Notes: a model not told the origin generated them from the sequence alone. Shown: positions 6,143 to 16,039, counted from the stretch's first letter. The stretch is 64,000 nt of DNA from Ruminococcaceae bacterium UBA7217 (GCA_002490425.1 DKTZ01000016.1:10667-74666); one strand, 5' to 3'. A program made the numbers and translations.

Positions 6143-7723
6143 ATGTGTTCAATTATCGGCTTTTGCGACGGCGGCGCCACCTTTGATTTATTTAAGGAGT
6201 GCTTTGATAAAACTAAGTCAAGAGGTCCGGACGACAGCAGAATAATAGATACGGGAAAGGGTCTTTTAGGCTTTCACCGCCTTGCAATTATGGGGCTTAC
6301 AGACGAGGGTATGCAGCCGTTTAAATTCGGAAACAGCTACGTTGTCTGCAACGGCGAAATTTACGGCTTTCATTCTCTCAAAGAAGATTTAATCAAAAAA
6401 GGATATACATTTGTAAGCGACAGCGACTGTGAAATTCTTCTTCCTCTCTATAAGGAATACGGCACTGATATGTTCAAAATGCTCGACGCCGAATTTGCAC
6501 TGATTATTTATGACGGCGAAACGGAACAGTACATTGCCGCCCGTGACCCGATAGGAATCCGTCCGCTTTATTACGGATACAGCGAAAACGGCACAATAAT
6601 TTTTGCAAGCGAAGCCAAAAACCTTGTAAAGCTTGTTAAAAAGATTATGCCTTTTCCGCCCGGACATTATTATAAAGGCGGTAAATTCATTTGCTACTGT
6701 GATATTACAAAGGTTGAAAAGGTTTGTTATGACTCTTTGGAAACCGTATGCAAAAACATTCGTGAAAAACTCGTTGCAGGCATTGACAAACGCCTGATTT
6801 CAGACGCTAAGGTAGGTTTTTTACTTTCGGGCGGACTTGATTCCTCGCTTGTATGCGCCGTTGCTCAAAAGCAGAGCAAATCGCCCATTAAAACCTTTGC
6901 AATCGGTATGAGCGAGGACGCTATTGACCTTAAATATGCAAAACAGGTCGCAGACTACATCGGCAGCGACCACACAGAGGTTATTATCACTAAGGAAGAT
7001 GTTTTAGAGAGCCTTGAAACGGTAATAGCTCTTCTCGGAACATACGATATTACAACAATCCGTGCGAGTATGGGTATGTACCTTGTGTGCAAATACATTC
7101 ACGAGAACACCGATATACGTGTTCTGCTTACAGGCGAAATTTCAGATGAGCTTTTCGGGTATAAATATACCGATTTTGCACCCAGTGCAGCCGCTTTCCA
7201 AAAAGAGGCGGAAAAACGCGTGCGTGAACTGCATATGTACGATGTTCTTCGTGCCGACCGCTGTATTTCCGTAAACTCCCTTGAAGCAAGAGTGCCCTTC
7301 GGCGACCTTGATTTTGTTCATTACGTAATGTCAATAGACCCCGAAATGAAACTGAACAAATACGGCAAGGGTAAATATCTTCTCCGTCACGCTTTTGAGG
7401 GCGATTACCTTCCGCACGACATTCTGTACCGTGAAAAAGCCGCTTTTTCGGACGCAGTAGGTCACTCAATGGTTGACGATTTAAAGGAATATGCGGAAAG
7501 CTGTTATACAGATGAGGAATTTGCGGAAAAGAAAGAAAAGTACACCCACGCAAAGCCCTTTACGAAAGAGTCTTTACTTTACAGAGAGATTTTTGAAAAG
7601 TATTATGAAGGTCAGTCCGAAATGGTAAAAGACTTCTGGATGCCCAACAAGGAGTGGGAGGGCTGTAACGTTGACGACCCGTCGGCACGTGTGCTTTCAA
7701 ACTACGGAGCGAGCGGACAATGA
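6143..7723 (+). CDS. asnB: Asparagine synthase, glutamine-hydrolysing
   Basis: It transfers glutamine amide nitrogen to aspartate with ATP, giving asparagine. The N-terminal class II glutaminase domain must expose Cys2, so the ATG at 6143 (MCSIIGF) is the start; it has AGGAG at 6130-6134 with an eight-base spacer, and the in-frame GTG at 6134 would mask the cysteine. Visible motifs are the RGPDDS loop, the CNGEIYG segment near residue 74, and the synthetase PP-loop SGGLDSS near residue 233. The 526 residues are close to E. coli AsnB (554). The T-box with an Asn-type specifier upstream supports the asparagine assignment. The stop overlaps the purF start by four bases (ATGA), so translation is coupled. 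Confidence 0.93.
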   Translation: MCSIIGFCDGGATFDLFKECFDKTKSRGPDDSRIIDTGKGLLGFHRLAIMGLTDEGMQPFKFGNSYVVCNGEIYGFHSLKEDLIKKGYTFVSDSDCEILLPLYKEYGTDMFKMLDAEFALIIYDGETEQYIAARDPIGIRPLYYGYSENGTIIFASEAKNLVKLVKKIMPFPPGHYYKGGKFICYCDITKVEKVCYDSLETVCKNIREKLVAGIDKRLISDAKVGFLLSGGLDSSLVCAVAQKQSKSPIKTFAIGMSEDAIDLKYAKQVADYIGSDHTEVIITKEDVLESLETVIALLGTYDITTIRASMGMYLVCKYIHENTDIRVLLTGEISDELFGYKYTDFAPSAAAFQKEAEKRVRELHMYDVLRADRCISVNSLEARVPFGDLDFVHYVMSIDPEMKLNKYGKGKYLLRHAFEGDYLPHDILYREKAAFSDAVGHSMVDDLKEYAESCYTDEEFAEKKEKYTHAKPFTKESLLYREIFEKYYEGQSEMVKDFWMPNKEWEGCNVDDPSARVLSNYGASGQ

Positions 7724-9159
7724 TAGGTAATATTCACGAGGAATGCGGAGTTTTCGGAATTTACTCTCCGAAATCAAAAGATGTTGCGCAGATTACCTAT
7801 TATGCTCTTTTTGCTTTACAGCACAGGGGGCAGGAAAGCGCAGGAATAGCAGTCAACGACGACGGCGTTTTCACTGTTAAAAAATCTCTCGGTCTTGTCA
7901 GCGAAGCATTTTCACAGGAAGATTTAAAGAGCCTTGGAAACGGAAATATCGCCGTGGGACACGTAAGATATGCCACAACGGGCGGCGACAGTGCAGAAAA
8001 TATTCAGCCAATCGTTATTAACCACAGAAAAGGCCGAATGGCATTGGCTCACAACGGAAATCTTACAAATTCCTACGAGCTGCGTGAAACACTTGAAGAA
8101 AAGGGCGCAATCTTTCATTCAACAACAGATTCAGAAATTATTGCATACACAATAGTACAGGAAAGGCTTAAGCGCGGCTCAGTTGAAGAGGCGGTTTCCT
8201 CGGCAATGGATATAATTAAAGGCGCTTATTCGCTCGTTATATCTTCTCCGTCAAAGCTTATTGCGGTTCGTGACCCCAACGGTTTCCGACCTCTTTGCTA
8301 CGGTCAGATGCCTGACGGCAGTGTTTGCTTTGCCTCGGAATCCTGTGCTCTTGACGCCGTAAATGCAACGCTTATACGGGATTTGCTCCCCGGTGAAATT
8401 GCAATAGTGGAAAACGGCAAAATCCGCTTTGACACTTCACATTGCAACAAAGTGCCCAAGAGCACCTGCGTTTTTGAATATATTTACTTTGCCCGACCCG
8501 ACTCGGTCATTGACGGCGCAAGTGTAAGTGAGGCAAGACAGCAGGCGGGCAGATTTTTAGCACAGGAATACCCCGCAAATGCCGATGTTGTAATAGGCGT
8601 GCCTGACTCGGGTCTTGAAGCGGCACTTGGATATTCAAAAGAATCGAATATTCCGTATGCAATAGGCTTTACTAAGAACAAATACATAGGCAGAACATTT
8701 ATTGCCCCGGACCAAGCCCTTCGGGAAAAAAATGTAAATATTAAACTTAATCCCATAAAAAGCGTTATTGAGGGCAAAAGAATTGTTTTGGTTGACGATT
8801 CAATTGTAAGAGGAACAACAAGCAGACGGATTGTTGACCAGCTTTGGGAAGCGGGAGCTAAGGAAATCCATTTAAGAATCAGCGCTCCGCCGTTCGTTTC
8901 AGCTTGCTATTACGGAACTGACATTGACAGTAAAAACGGTCTTATTGCAAACGAGCATACAACGGAAGAAATTGCAGATATAATCGGAGTTACCTCGCTC
9001 GGCTATTTAAGTATTGAACATGTTTTACTGCTTACAGGTAAAAACACAGGCTTTTGCACAGCGTGCTTTGACGGAAAATACCCCGTAAAGCCGTCTGACC
9101 ATTCGGAAAAATCAAGATTTGAAAGAAAAATAAGCGAAGCTAAAAAACATAAAAATTGA
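7720..9159 (+). CDS. purF: Amidophosphoribosyltransferase
   Basis: It catalyses the first step of purine synthesis, moving glutamine nitrogen to PRPP. The product has 479 residues, as in Bacillus. The short propeptide ends at HEECGVFG, so Cys9 becomes the N-terminal nucleophile after cleavage. The PRPP loop IVLVDDSIVRGTTS is near residue 350, and a C-terminal CTAC pair near 450 fits the Fe-S ligands of the Bacillus-type enzyme. The gene overlaps asnB by four bases. It sits apart from other purine genes and instead lies among pyrimidine and asparagine genes; the common feature is use of glutamine. Confidence 0.95.
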   Translation: MIGNIHEECGVFGIYSPKSKDVAQITYYALFALQHRGQESAGIAVNDDGVFTVKKSLGLVSEAFSQEDLKSLGNGNIAVGHVRYATTGGDSAENIQPIVINHRKGRMALAHNGNLTNSYELRETLEEKGAIFHSTTDSEIIAYTIVQERLKRGSVEEAVSSAMDIIKGAYSLVISSPSKLIAVRDPNGFRPLCYGQMPDGSVCFASESCALDAVNATLIRDLLPGEIAIVENGKIRFDTSHCNKVPKSTCVFEYIYFARPDSVIDGASVSEARQQAGRFLAQEYPANADVVIGVPDSGLEAALGYSKESNIPYAIGFTKNKYIGRTFIAPDQALREKNVNIKLNPIKSVIEGKRIVLVDDSIVRGTTSRRIVDQLWEAGAKEIHLRISAPPFVSACYYGTDIDSKNGLIANEHTTEEIADIIGVTSLGYLSIEHVLLLTGKNTGFCTACFDGKYPVKPSDHSEKSRFERKISEAKKHKN

Positions 9160-9181
9160 GATTATGCAGGAGGGAAAAATT

Positions 9182-10792
9182 ATGACAAAGTACATTTTCG
9201 TTACAGGCGGTGTTGTTTCGGGACTCGGAAAAGGGATAACCGCCGCATCGCTCGGACGGCTTTTAAAGGCAAGAGGCTTAAAGGTTGCCTCGCAAAAGCT
9301 TGACCCATACATCAATGTAGACCCCGGTACAATGAGCCCCTACCAGCACGGCGAGGTTTACGTTACGGAGGACGGCGCAGAAACAGACCTTGACCTCGGA
9401 CACTACGAAAGATTTATTGACGAAGACTTAAATAAATTTTCAAACCTTACAACAGGCAAGGTTTATTGGAATGTGCTTAACAAAGAAAGACGGGGCGAAT
9501 ACCTTGGCAAAACCGTTCAGGTAATACCCCACATCACAAATGAGATAAAAGAATTTGTCTATTCCGTCGGCCAAAAAACGAATGCCGATGTTGTAATAAC
9601 CGAAATCGGCGGAACAATAGGCGACATTGAAAGCCAGCCGTTTATTGAGGCGGTACGCCAGATTTCACTTGAGGTCGGCAGAGAAAACAGTCTGTTCATT
9701 CACGTTACCCTTGTTCCTTTCCTCAGCGGTTCTGACGAGCATAAATCAAAGCCCACACAGCACTCCGTAAAAGAGCTTCAGGGAATGGGCATTAACCCCA
9801 ACATTATAGTTCTTCGCTGTGACGAGCCTCTTGAAGAGTCCATATTCCGAAAAATTTCGCTTTTCTGCAATGTTAAGCCCGACTGTGTAATTGAAAACAT
9901 CACGCTTCCATGTCTTTACGAAGCACCGCTGATGCTTGAAAAATCCAACTTTTCAAGTGTTGTATGCAGAGAATTGGGTATAACGGCAAAAGAGCCTGAG
10001 CTTTCTGAGTGGACTGATTTAGTAGCGCTTATTAAGGACGACAAAATTCAGGTTGAAATCGGTCTTGTCGGAAAATATGTTCAGCTTCACGACGCATACC
10101 TCTCCGTTGCCGAGGCTTTGCGCCACGCAGGCTACAGCCATCACGCACACATTAACATTCATTGGATTGACTCAGAAAATATTACACCGCAAAATGCAAG
10201 CGAAATTCTCGGCGGTCTTGACGGAATTATCGTTCCCGGCGGATTTGGCGGAAGAGGAATTGAGGGTATGATTTGCGCCGCGCAGTACGCACGTGAAAAC
10301 GGTATTCCCTATTTCGGAATTTGCCTTGGTATGCAGATTGCAGTTATTGAATACGCCCGTCACAAAGCGGGAATTTCGGACGCACATTCAGGTGAATTTG
10401 ACGAAGGCTGTCCGCACAAGGTAATTGACTTTATGCCGGGTCAAAGCGATGAAATTGACAAAGGCGGCACACTGCGCCTCGGCGCATACCCATGCGAAAT
10501 ACAAAAGGGTACAAAAATGGAAGAATTCTACGGCACAAGCGAAATTTCCGAGCGCCACAGGCACCGTTATGAATTTAACAACGATTACAGAGAAGTGCTG
10601 ACAAATGCAGGTCTTACCCTTTCGGGACTTTCACCGGACGGAAAGCTTGTAGAAACCGTTGAGCTTACCGACAGACCGTTCTACATCGGCGTACAGTACC
10701 ACCCCGAATTCAAATCCCGTCCCAATAAGCCCCACCCGCTTTTCAAGGGCTTTATCGGTGCGGCGGCAAACATCAGGAGAAACAAACAATGA
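9182..10792 (+). CDS. pyrG: CTP synthase
   Basis: It aminates UTP to CTP with glutamine and ATP. Residues 1-265 form the synthetase domain with the P-loop-like GGVVSGLGKGITAASLG at the N-terminus. The class I glutaminase domain follows, with GICLGMQ (nucleophile Cys near 380) and QYHPEF near 515. The start at 9182 (MTKYIFVTGG) has an AGGAGGG box, whereas the longer frame from 9164 has none. The length of 536 residues is normal. The gene lies 22 bases after purF and overlaps carA by four bases (ATGA). Confidence 0.96.
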   Translation: MTKYIFVTGGVVSGLGKGITAASLGRLLKARGLKVASQKLDPYINVDPGTMSPYQHGEVYVTEDGAETDLDLGHYERFIDEDLNKFSNLTTGKVYWNVLNKERRGEYLGKTVQVIPHITNEIKEFVYSVGQKTNADVVITEIGGTIGDIESQPFIEAVRQISLEVGRENSLFIHVTLVPFLSGSDEHKSKPTQHSVKELQGMGINPNIIVLRCDEPLEESIFRKISLFCNVKPDCVIENITLPCLYEAPLMLEKSNFSSVVCRELGITAKEPELSEWTDLVALIKDDKIQVEIGLVGKYVQLHDAYLSVAEALRHAGYSHHAHINIHWIDSENITPQNASEILGGLDGIIVPGGFGGRGIEGMICAAQYARENGIPYFGICLGMQIAVIEYARHKAGISDAHSGEFDEGCPHKVIDFMPGQSDEIDKGGTLRLGAYPCEIQKGTKMEEFYGTSEISERHRHRYEFNNDYREVLTNAGLTLSGLSPDGKLVETVELTDRPFYIGVQYHPEFKSRPNKPHPLFKGFIGAAANIRRNKQ

Positions 10793-11883
10793 TACCTCAG
10801 AAAGACAGAAAAATTATTTTGGAAAACGGTTCGCAGTATTTCGGCACAGGATTCGGTGACAAAAGCGAAAAGCTAATCGAAATTGTGTTTAACACTTCAC
10901 CTGTCGGCTATCAGGAAATTTTATCTGACCCGTCATACACCGACCAAGGCGTTGTATTCACATATCCGCTTATCGGCAATTACGGTATGGCAGACGACGA
11001 TTACGAAACAGAAAAACCGAGTATAAGTGCGGTTATTGTCAGAGAAGTAAATTTTGAGCCGTCAAATTTCAGGAGCACAAAAACTCTTGACGAAGTGATG
11101 AAGCAGTACGGAATTGCGGGCATAAGCGATATTGACACAAGATGTCTTACAAGGGAAATACGGAATTTCGGCAGTTGTAAGGCGCTGATTACAGATATAA
11201 ATACGCCGTATGAAAAGGCACTTGAAATACTCAAAAATACGGATTTACCGACTGACGCCGTAAAAAGAGTAAGCCGAAAAGAAAAAGTGCAATACGCCGC
11301 TCCCGACAGCAAATTCCACATTGTCGCAATTGACTGCGGAATGAAGCAAAACATTGTGCGCGAGCTTTTAAAATGCGGTTGCAGCGTTACCGTTGTACCG
11401 TTTGACACAACTGCCGAAGAAATCAAGGCAATGCGCCCTGACGGAGTGTTTATTTCAAACGGGCCCGGAAACCCTGCCGATGTGCCCGAAACTGTAAAAA
11501 CCGTGAAAAATCTTCACGGCTTTTGTCCTATATTCGGAATTTGTTTAGGACATCAAATAATTGCCCTGTCATACGGCGCAAAGACATATAAGCTGAAGTT
11601 CGGACACAGGGGCGGCAACCACCCCGTTAAAAATCTTTTGACGGATAAAATTGAGATAACTTCGCAGAACCATTCCTATGCCGTATCACTTGACAGCATA
11701 AAAAATACGCCCCTTGAAATAACTCATATAAATTTGCTTGACAAAACCGCCGAGGGAATTGAATGTAAAAAAGATAAGGTTTTCGGTGTGCAGTACCACC
11801 CTGAAAGCGCCCCCGGGCCGCAGGACAGTGCATATCTTTTTGACCGATTTATTCATTTGATGGAGGGAAGCAAAAATGCCTAA
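10789..11883 (+). CDS. carA: Carbamoyl-phosphate synthase small subunit
   Basis: This is the glutaminase subunit that supplies ammonia to CarB for carbamoyl phosphate, used for pyrimidines and arginine. It has 364 residues: the N-terminal CPSase_sm_chain domain (GTGFGD, GYQEILSDPSYT) and a C-terminal class I amidotransferase domain with SNGPGNPAD, the nucleophile motif GICLGHQ near residue 245, and QYHPESAPGP near the end. It overlaps pyrG by four bases and carB by eight bases. No other pyr or arg biosynthesis genes are present in the window. Confidence 0.96.
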   Translation: MIPQKDRKIILENGSQYFGTGFGDKSEKLIEIVFNTSPVGYQEILSDPSYTDQGVVFTYPLIGNYGMADDDYETEKPSISAVIVREVNFEPSNFRSTKTLDEVMKQYGIAGISDIDTRCLTREIRNFGSCKALITDINTPYEKALEILKNTDLPTDAVKRVSRKEKVQYAAPDSKFHIVAIDCGMKQNIVRELLKCGCSVTVVPFDTTAEEIKAMRPDGVFISNGPGNPADVPETVKTVKNLHGFCPIFGICLGHQIIALSYGAKTYKLKFGHRGGNHPVKNLLTDKIEITSQNHSYAVSLDSIKNTPLEITHINLLDKTAEGIECKKDKVFGVQYHPESAPGPQDSAYLFDRFIHLMEGSKNA

Positions 11884-14800
11884 AAGAACCGACATTAAAA
11901 AAATTCTTGTCATAGGCTCAGGGCCGATTGTTATCGGTCAGGCGGCTGAATTTGACTATGCGGGCACGCAGGCTTGCCTTGCTTTAAAGGAAGAGGGCTA
12001 CGAAGTAATTCTGTGCAACTCAAACCCTGCAACCATAATGACTGACCCGTCCATAGCCGACAAGGTATATATGGAGCCGCTGACACTTGAATACGTAGCA
12101 AAAATCGTCAGAAAAGAACGCCCCGATGCAATTCTTCCCGGAATAGGCGGTCAAACAGGTCTGAACCTTGCAATGCAGTTAGAAGCAAAAGGCATTTTAA
12201 AGGAATGTAACACCGAGCTTCTCGGCACAAAGCACGAAAGCATTGAAAGAGCGGAGGACAGAGAAAAATTTAAGGAGCTTTGCCTCTCTTTAGGCGAGCC
12301 TGTTTTGCCGTCCGAAATTGCAAATTCAGAGGACGAGGGTTATGAAGTAGCAAAAAAAATCGGCTACCCTGTTGTGCTCCGACCTGCATTTACCTTGGGC
12401 GGCACGGGCGGCGGCTTTGCCGAAAACGAAGAGGAATTGTCACAGCTTTTGAAAAATGCCCTTGCACTCTCCCCTGTTCATCAGGTGCTGATTGAAAAGA
12501 GCGTTAAAGGCTACAAGGAAATTGAATACGAGGTAATAAGAGATGCAAATGACACGGCAATAACTGTCTGCAATATGGAAAATTTTGACCCCGTCGGTAT
12601 TCACACCGGCGACTCAATCGTTGTTTGCCCGTCACAAACGCTTACCAATAAAGAATACCAAATGCTTCGCAGCAGTGCTCTTAAAATTATCCGTGCGCTG
12701 AAAATCGAGGGCGGCTGTAATGTTCAGTTCGCTCTTGACCCAAACTCTTTTCAATATTATTTAATTGAGGTAAATCCCCGTGTTTCGCGTTCCTCGGCAT
12801 TAGCGTCAAAGGCAAGCGGATACCCAATAGCACGTGTTTCAGCCAAAATCAGCGTAGGACTTCGACTTGACGAAATAAAGCTTGCAAACACGCTTGCATC
12901 CTTTGAGCCTGCGCTCGATTATGTTGTTACAAAAATGCCCCGTTTTCCCTTTGACAAATTTGCCGATGCTAACAATTCACTCGGCACGCAGATGAAAGCC
13001 ACGGGTGAAGTAATGAGCGTAGGCAGAACACTTGAGGAAAGTCTTTTAAAGGCAGTGCGCTCGCTTGAAATCGGTGTTTCGCACATTTATATGAAAAAAT
13101 TTGACAAAGAGAGCACCGAGTCGCTTAAAAGCTATATTAAAATCGGCACGGATGACCGAATTTTTGCAATCGCAGAGCTTTTAAGACGAAATATAAATGT
13201 AGATGAAATTGCAAAAATCACTCAAATCGATTTGTTTTTCCTGAGAAAAATCAGAAATATTATTTCAGCAGAAAATGAAATTAAAAGTAATAAAAACAGC
13301 ATTGAATATTTGAAATATGCAAAAAAAATAGGATTTTCGGACTGTGAAATTGCCTCTCTTTGGGGCGTGAGCGCAAGAGAAATCTTTGATATGAGAAAGT
13401 CAAACAAAATTTTCCCCACATACAAAATGATTGACACCTGCGCCTCCGAATTTAAGAGCTATGTGCCGTATTTCTATTCAACCTATGAAGAGGAGAACGA
13501 ATCCTTAATTTCAGACCGTAAAAAAATTATCGTTCTCGGTTCAGGGCCTATCCGCATCGGTCAGGGTGTTGAATTTGACTATTCAACGGTTCACGCTGTG
13601 CAGACAATTAAAAAATCGGGCTGTGAGGCAATTATCATTAACAACAACCCAGAAACTGTTTCAACAGATTATACTACGGCGGATAAGCTCTATTTTGAAC
13701 CGCTGACAACCGAGGATGTTATGAACATAATAACCCTTGAAAATCCCGACGGAGTTATTGTTTCCCTCGGCGGTCAGACAGCCGTGAACCTTGCCGAACC
13801 GCTGAACGAATACGGCGTAAAGCTAATAGGCACGGACTGTGAGGCTATTGAAAAGGCAGAAAATCGGGACAGCTTTGAAAAGCTGCTTTCTTCTCTTAAT
13901 ATCCCTCAACCGAAGGGCCGGGCGGTTACCAATATCCCGGACGGACTTAACGCCGCAAGCGAAATCGGCTACCCCGTGCTTGTACGTCCGTCATTCGTCC
14001 TCGGCGGAAGAGCAATGCAGATTGTGGCTAAGGAAGACTCTCTTAAGCACTATCTTAAAACTGCTGTTGAAATTGACGAAGACAAGCCTGTGCTTGTTGA
14101 CAAATATATTAAGGGCAAAGAGCTTGAGGTCGACGCTGTTTGCGACGGCAGAGATGTTTTTATCCCCGGTATTATGGAGCTTGTTGAAAGAACGGGCGTT
14201 CATTCGGGCGACTCAGTAAGCGTTTACCCAACCTTCAGCGTTTCGGATAAGGTAAAAAGCACAATTATTGAATACACGAAAAAGCTGGGACTCGGCATAG
14301 GCATTATAGGGCTTTACAACATTCAGTTTATTGTGGACGAAAATGAAAATGTATATATTATCGAGGTAAATCCCCGCTCCTCAAGAACCGTTCCTTTCCT
14401 TTCAAAAGCAACGGGTTATTCACTTGCCGACATTGCAACTGAGGTAATCTTGGGCAAGAGCCTAAAAGAACAAGGCTTATTTAAGCTTTACCCCGAAGAG
14501 AAAAAACGGTATTTCGTTAAAGCGCCTGCGTTTTCATTCTCCAAGCTTCGGGGAATGGATGCCTACCTGTCGCCTGAAATGAAATCCACGGGCGAAGCAA
14601 TCGGATATGACAATGCATTACACCGTGCGCTTTACAAAGCACTTGTTGCATCGGGTCTTAAACTTTTGAATTACGGCACCGTAATAGTCACTCTTGCAGA
14701 CGAGGACAAGGAAGAGGCTCTTCCCCTTGTAAAACGCTTTTACGATATGGGCTTTAACATTGAGGCAACCGTGGGAACGGCAGATTTCCTTAAAAGTCAC

Positions 14801-15055
14801 GGAATAAGGACAAGAGTCCGCAGAAAATTGAGCGAAGGCAGCACAGAAATTCTCGACTCAATACGGGCAGGCTATGTAAGCTATGTAATAAACACAAGGG
14901 CAATTCTTTCGGGCGTGCACTATGAGGACGGAGTAGCAATCCGCAACTGCGCCGTGGAAAACGGAATTACCACATTTACATCGCTTGACACCGTTAAGGT
15001 CTTACTTGATGTGTTAGAAGAAATCACGATGGGAATTTCAACAATTGATAGTTAA
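11876..15055 (+). CDS. carB: Carbamoyl-phosphate synthase large subunit
   Basis: The 1059-residue protein has the duplicated ATP-grasp architecture of CarB. The first half begins with GSGPIVIGQAAEFDYAGTQA and the second, near residue 550, with GSGPIRIGQGVEFDYSTVHA. Each half ends with an IEVNPR(S/V)SRS-type metal-binding segment. A C-terminal MGS-like allosteric domain (about residues 930-1055) contains FYDMGFNIEATVGT. The length is close to the usual 1070. It is the last gene of the amidotransferase cluster and its start lies inside the end of carA, so translation is coupled. Confidence 0.96.
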   Translation: MPKRTDIKKILVIGSGPIVIGQAAEFDYAGTQACLALKEEGYEVILCNSNPATIMTDPSIADKVYMEPLTLEYVAKIVRKERPDAILPGIGGQTGLNLAMQLEAKGILKECNTELLGTKHESIERAEDREKFKELCLSLGEPVLPSEIANSEDEGYEVAKKIGYPVVLRPAFTLGGTGGGFAENEEELSQLLKNALALSPVHQVLIEKSVKGYKEIEYEVIRDANDTAITVCNMENFDPVGIHTGDSIVVCPSQTLTNKEYQMLRSSALKIIRALKIEGGCNVQFALDPNSFQYYLIEVNPRVSRSSALASKASGYPIARVSAKISVGLRLDEIKLANTLASFEPALDYVVTKMPRFPFDKFADANNSLGTQMKATGEVMSVGRTLEESLLKAVRSLEIGVSHIYMKKFDKESTESLKSYIKIGTDDRIFAIAELLRRNINVDEIAKITQIDLFFLRKIRNIISAENEIKSNKNSIEYLKYAKKIGFSDCEIASLWGVSAREIFDMRKSNKIFPTYKMIDTCASEFKSYVPYFYSTYEEENESLISDRKKIIVLGSGPIRIGQGVEFDYSTVHAVQTIKKSGCEAIIINNNPETVSTDYTTADKLYFEPLTTEDVMNIITLENPDGVIVSLGGQTAVNLAEPLNEYGVKLIGTDCEAIEKAENRDSFEKLLSSLNIPQPKGRAVTNIPDGLNAASEIGYPVLVRPSFVLGGRAMQIVAKEDSLKHYLKTAVEIDEDKPVLVDKYIKGKELEVDAVCDGRDVFIPGIMELVERTGVHSGDSVSVYPTFSVSDKVKSTIIEYTKKLGLGIGIIGLYNIQFIVDENENVYIIEVNPRSSRTVPFLSKATGYSLADIATEVILGKSLKEQGLFKLYPEEKKRYFVKAPAFSFSKLRGMDAYLSPEMKSTGEAIGYDNALHRALYKALVASGLKLLNYGTVIVTLADEDKEEALPLVKRFYDMGFNIEATVGTADFLKSHGIRTRVRRKLSEGSTEILDSIRAGYVSYVINTRAILSGVHYEDGVAIRNCAVENGITTFTSLDTVKVLLDVLEEITMGISTIDS

Positions 15056-15418
15056 TATAACTTATAATGTAGGGCGGGGGTTTACTCCCGCCGTATTTTT
15101 ATATGCCGTTAAATGAAAAATACAAACAGCGTAAGAAAGGTGCAAGATGACGTTTTCTTCGCCCCGAAGGCGTATGAAGATACTCCGAGCGGGCGAAAAA
15201 GCGGCAAACATAAAGCTTTGCTTTTTGCGGTATTGCCCTTTATTACACTGTTTACAAAATGTTCATTGTTTGTCTATTGTTATTCAATAATTCCGTGTTA
15301 TATTAAATACAGTTGATCGAGATGATTGACATATTTCATTTTCATTCTCCTTTCTCCCGCTTTTGATAAAAAAAGCAAAAAAACAGCTCCCGAAAGGGAG
15401 TTGTTTTTTTATGTAAAT
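15056..15418. other. Spacer between carB and the EPSPS-like gene
   Basis: I see no convincing gene in these 363 bases. There is one dispersed-family hairpin directly after carB (GTAGGGCGGGGG, TTTACT, CCCGCC; 15069-15093). An AT-rich middle follows, and then a terminator at 15376-15411. A 67-codon frame at 15113-15316 lacks a ribosome-binding site and was rejected. Confidence 0.6.
15376..15411. terminator. Bidirectional terminator between convergent genes
   Basis: AACAGCTCCC (15382-15391) and GGGAGTTGTT (15396-15405) form a stem with an A-rich flank on the left and T7 on the right, so it could stop transcription from both carB and the minus-strand gene. Confidence 0.88.
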
Positions 15419-16039
15419 CTATTTAATTGCTTCAATTTTACCGTTCAGCGAATTAAAATTTTTTATATAGTACGGAAAAATTTTTTTAAATTCGCCTATA
15501 TTGTGAATATCAAGCGGAATACTCGCTTCACAGCTTATGACGGTCATTGCAAGCGTCAGATATATGTTTCCGTTTGCGTCCGCTGTTCCGCCTGTTATAT
15601 CGTTTCCGCCCCAAATCACAAGCTCGTCCTCATCGTCAAACGAACAGGCAATATTAAGCTTTGTAAACGTTTTAACCGCTAAATCCACTGTTTCCTTTTT
15701 AATTGACCGAAGTCCGCTCAACTGAATAAAGCCTTTTTCGCAGACAGCGCCAAGCGCACAGTAAATAAAAAAATCAATTTCACTTTCCTTTATGCGCCTT
15801 GACATTCCGAAAAGCCTGTTCCGTGAAACCGTGATATTATCACCGTCCCGACTGACATTTGCACCCATATAGTGAAGCGTATCGGGGAATTTTTCCGCAA
15901 AGCCGTCCGCTTTAATTTCTTTTAGCGTTACACCCTGCTCCGAGAGAGCACCTGCGCATAAAAGAAAAATATTTGAGCTGTCATTTGCATTTACATCTAT
16001 TTCACCGTGCAGATGTGACGGCGTACATCTTATGTTCAT
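15419..16039 (-). CDS. Half-length EPSP-synthase-like protein (likely non-catalytic)
   Basis: The 206-residue product aligns by eye to EPSP synthase (AroA) or the related MurA fold, but is about half the usual 420-residue length. An N-terminal stretch (HGEIDVNANDSSN, then LLCAGALSEQG near 30 and YMGANVSRDGDNITV near 57-70) matches the start of AroA. The rest (IDFFIYCALGA near 88; GTADANGNIYLTLAM near 150) matches the last two structural repeats of AroA. The central repeats are absent. Key positions differ: the substrate-binding K-S of GSKS is replaced by N-D-S, and the DHR motif by N-G-N. The frame is open with no frameshift, so it may be a maintained pseudoenzyme or a decayed copy. The gene stands alone, with a terminator downstream. 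Confidence 0.62.
   Translation of the reverse strand: MNIRCTPSHLHGEIDVNANDSSNIFLLCAGALSEQGVTLKEIKADGFAEKFPDTLHYMGANVSRDGDNITVSRNRLFGMSRRIKESEIDFFIYCALGAVCEKGFIQLSGLRSIKKETVDLAVKTFTKLNIACSFDDEDELVIWGGNDITGGTADANGNIYLTLAMTVISCEASIPLDIHNIGEFKKIFPYYIKNFNSLNGKIEAIK

Noticed and set aside
15113..15316. 67-codon plus-strand frame after carB
   Set aside because: No ribosome-binding site, low-complexity composition, lies in repeat/terminator spacer; no recognisable family.
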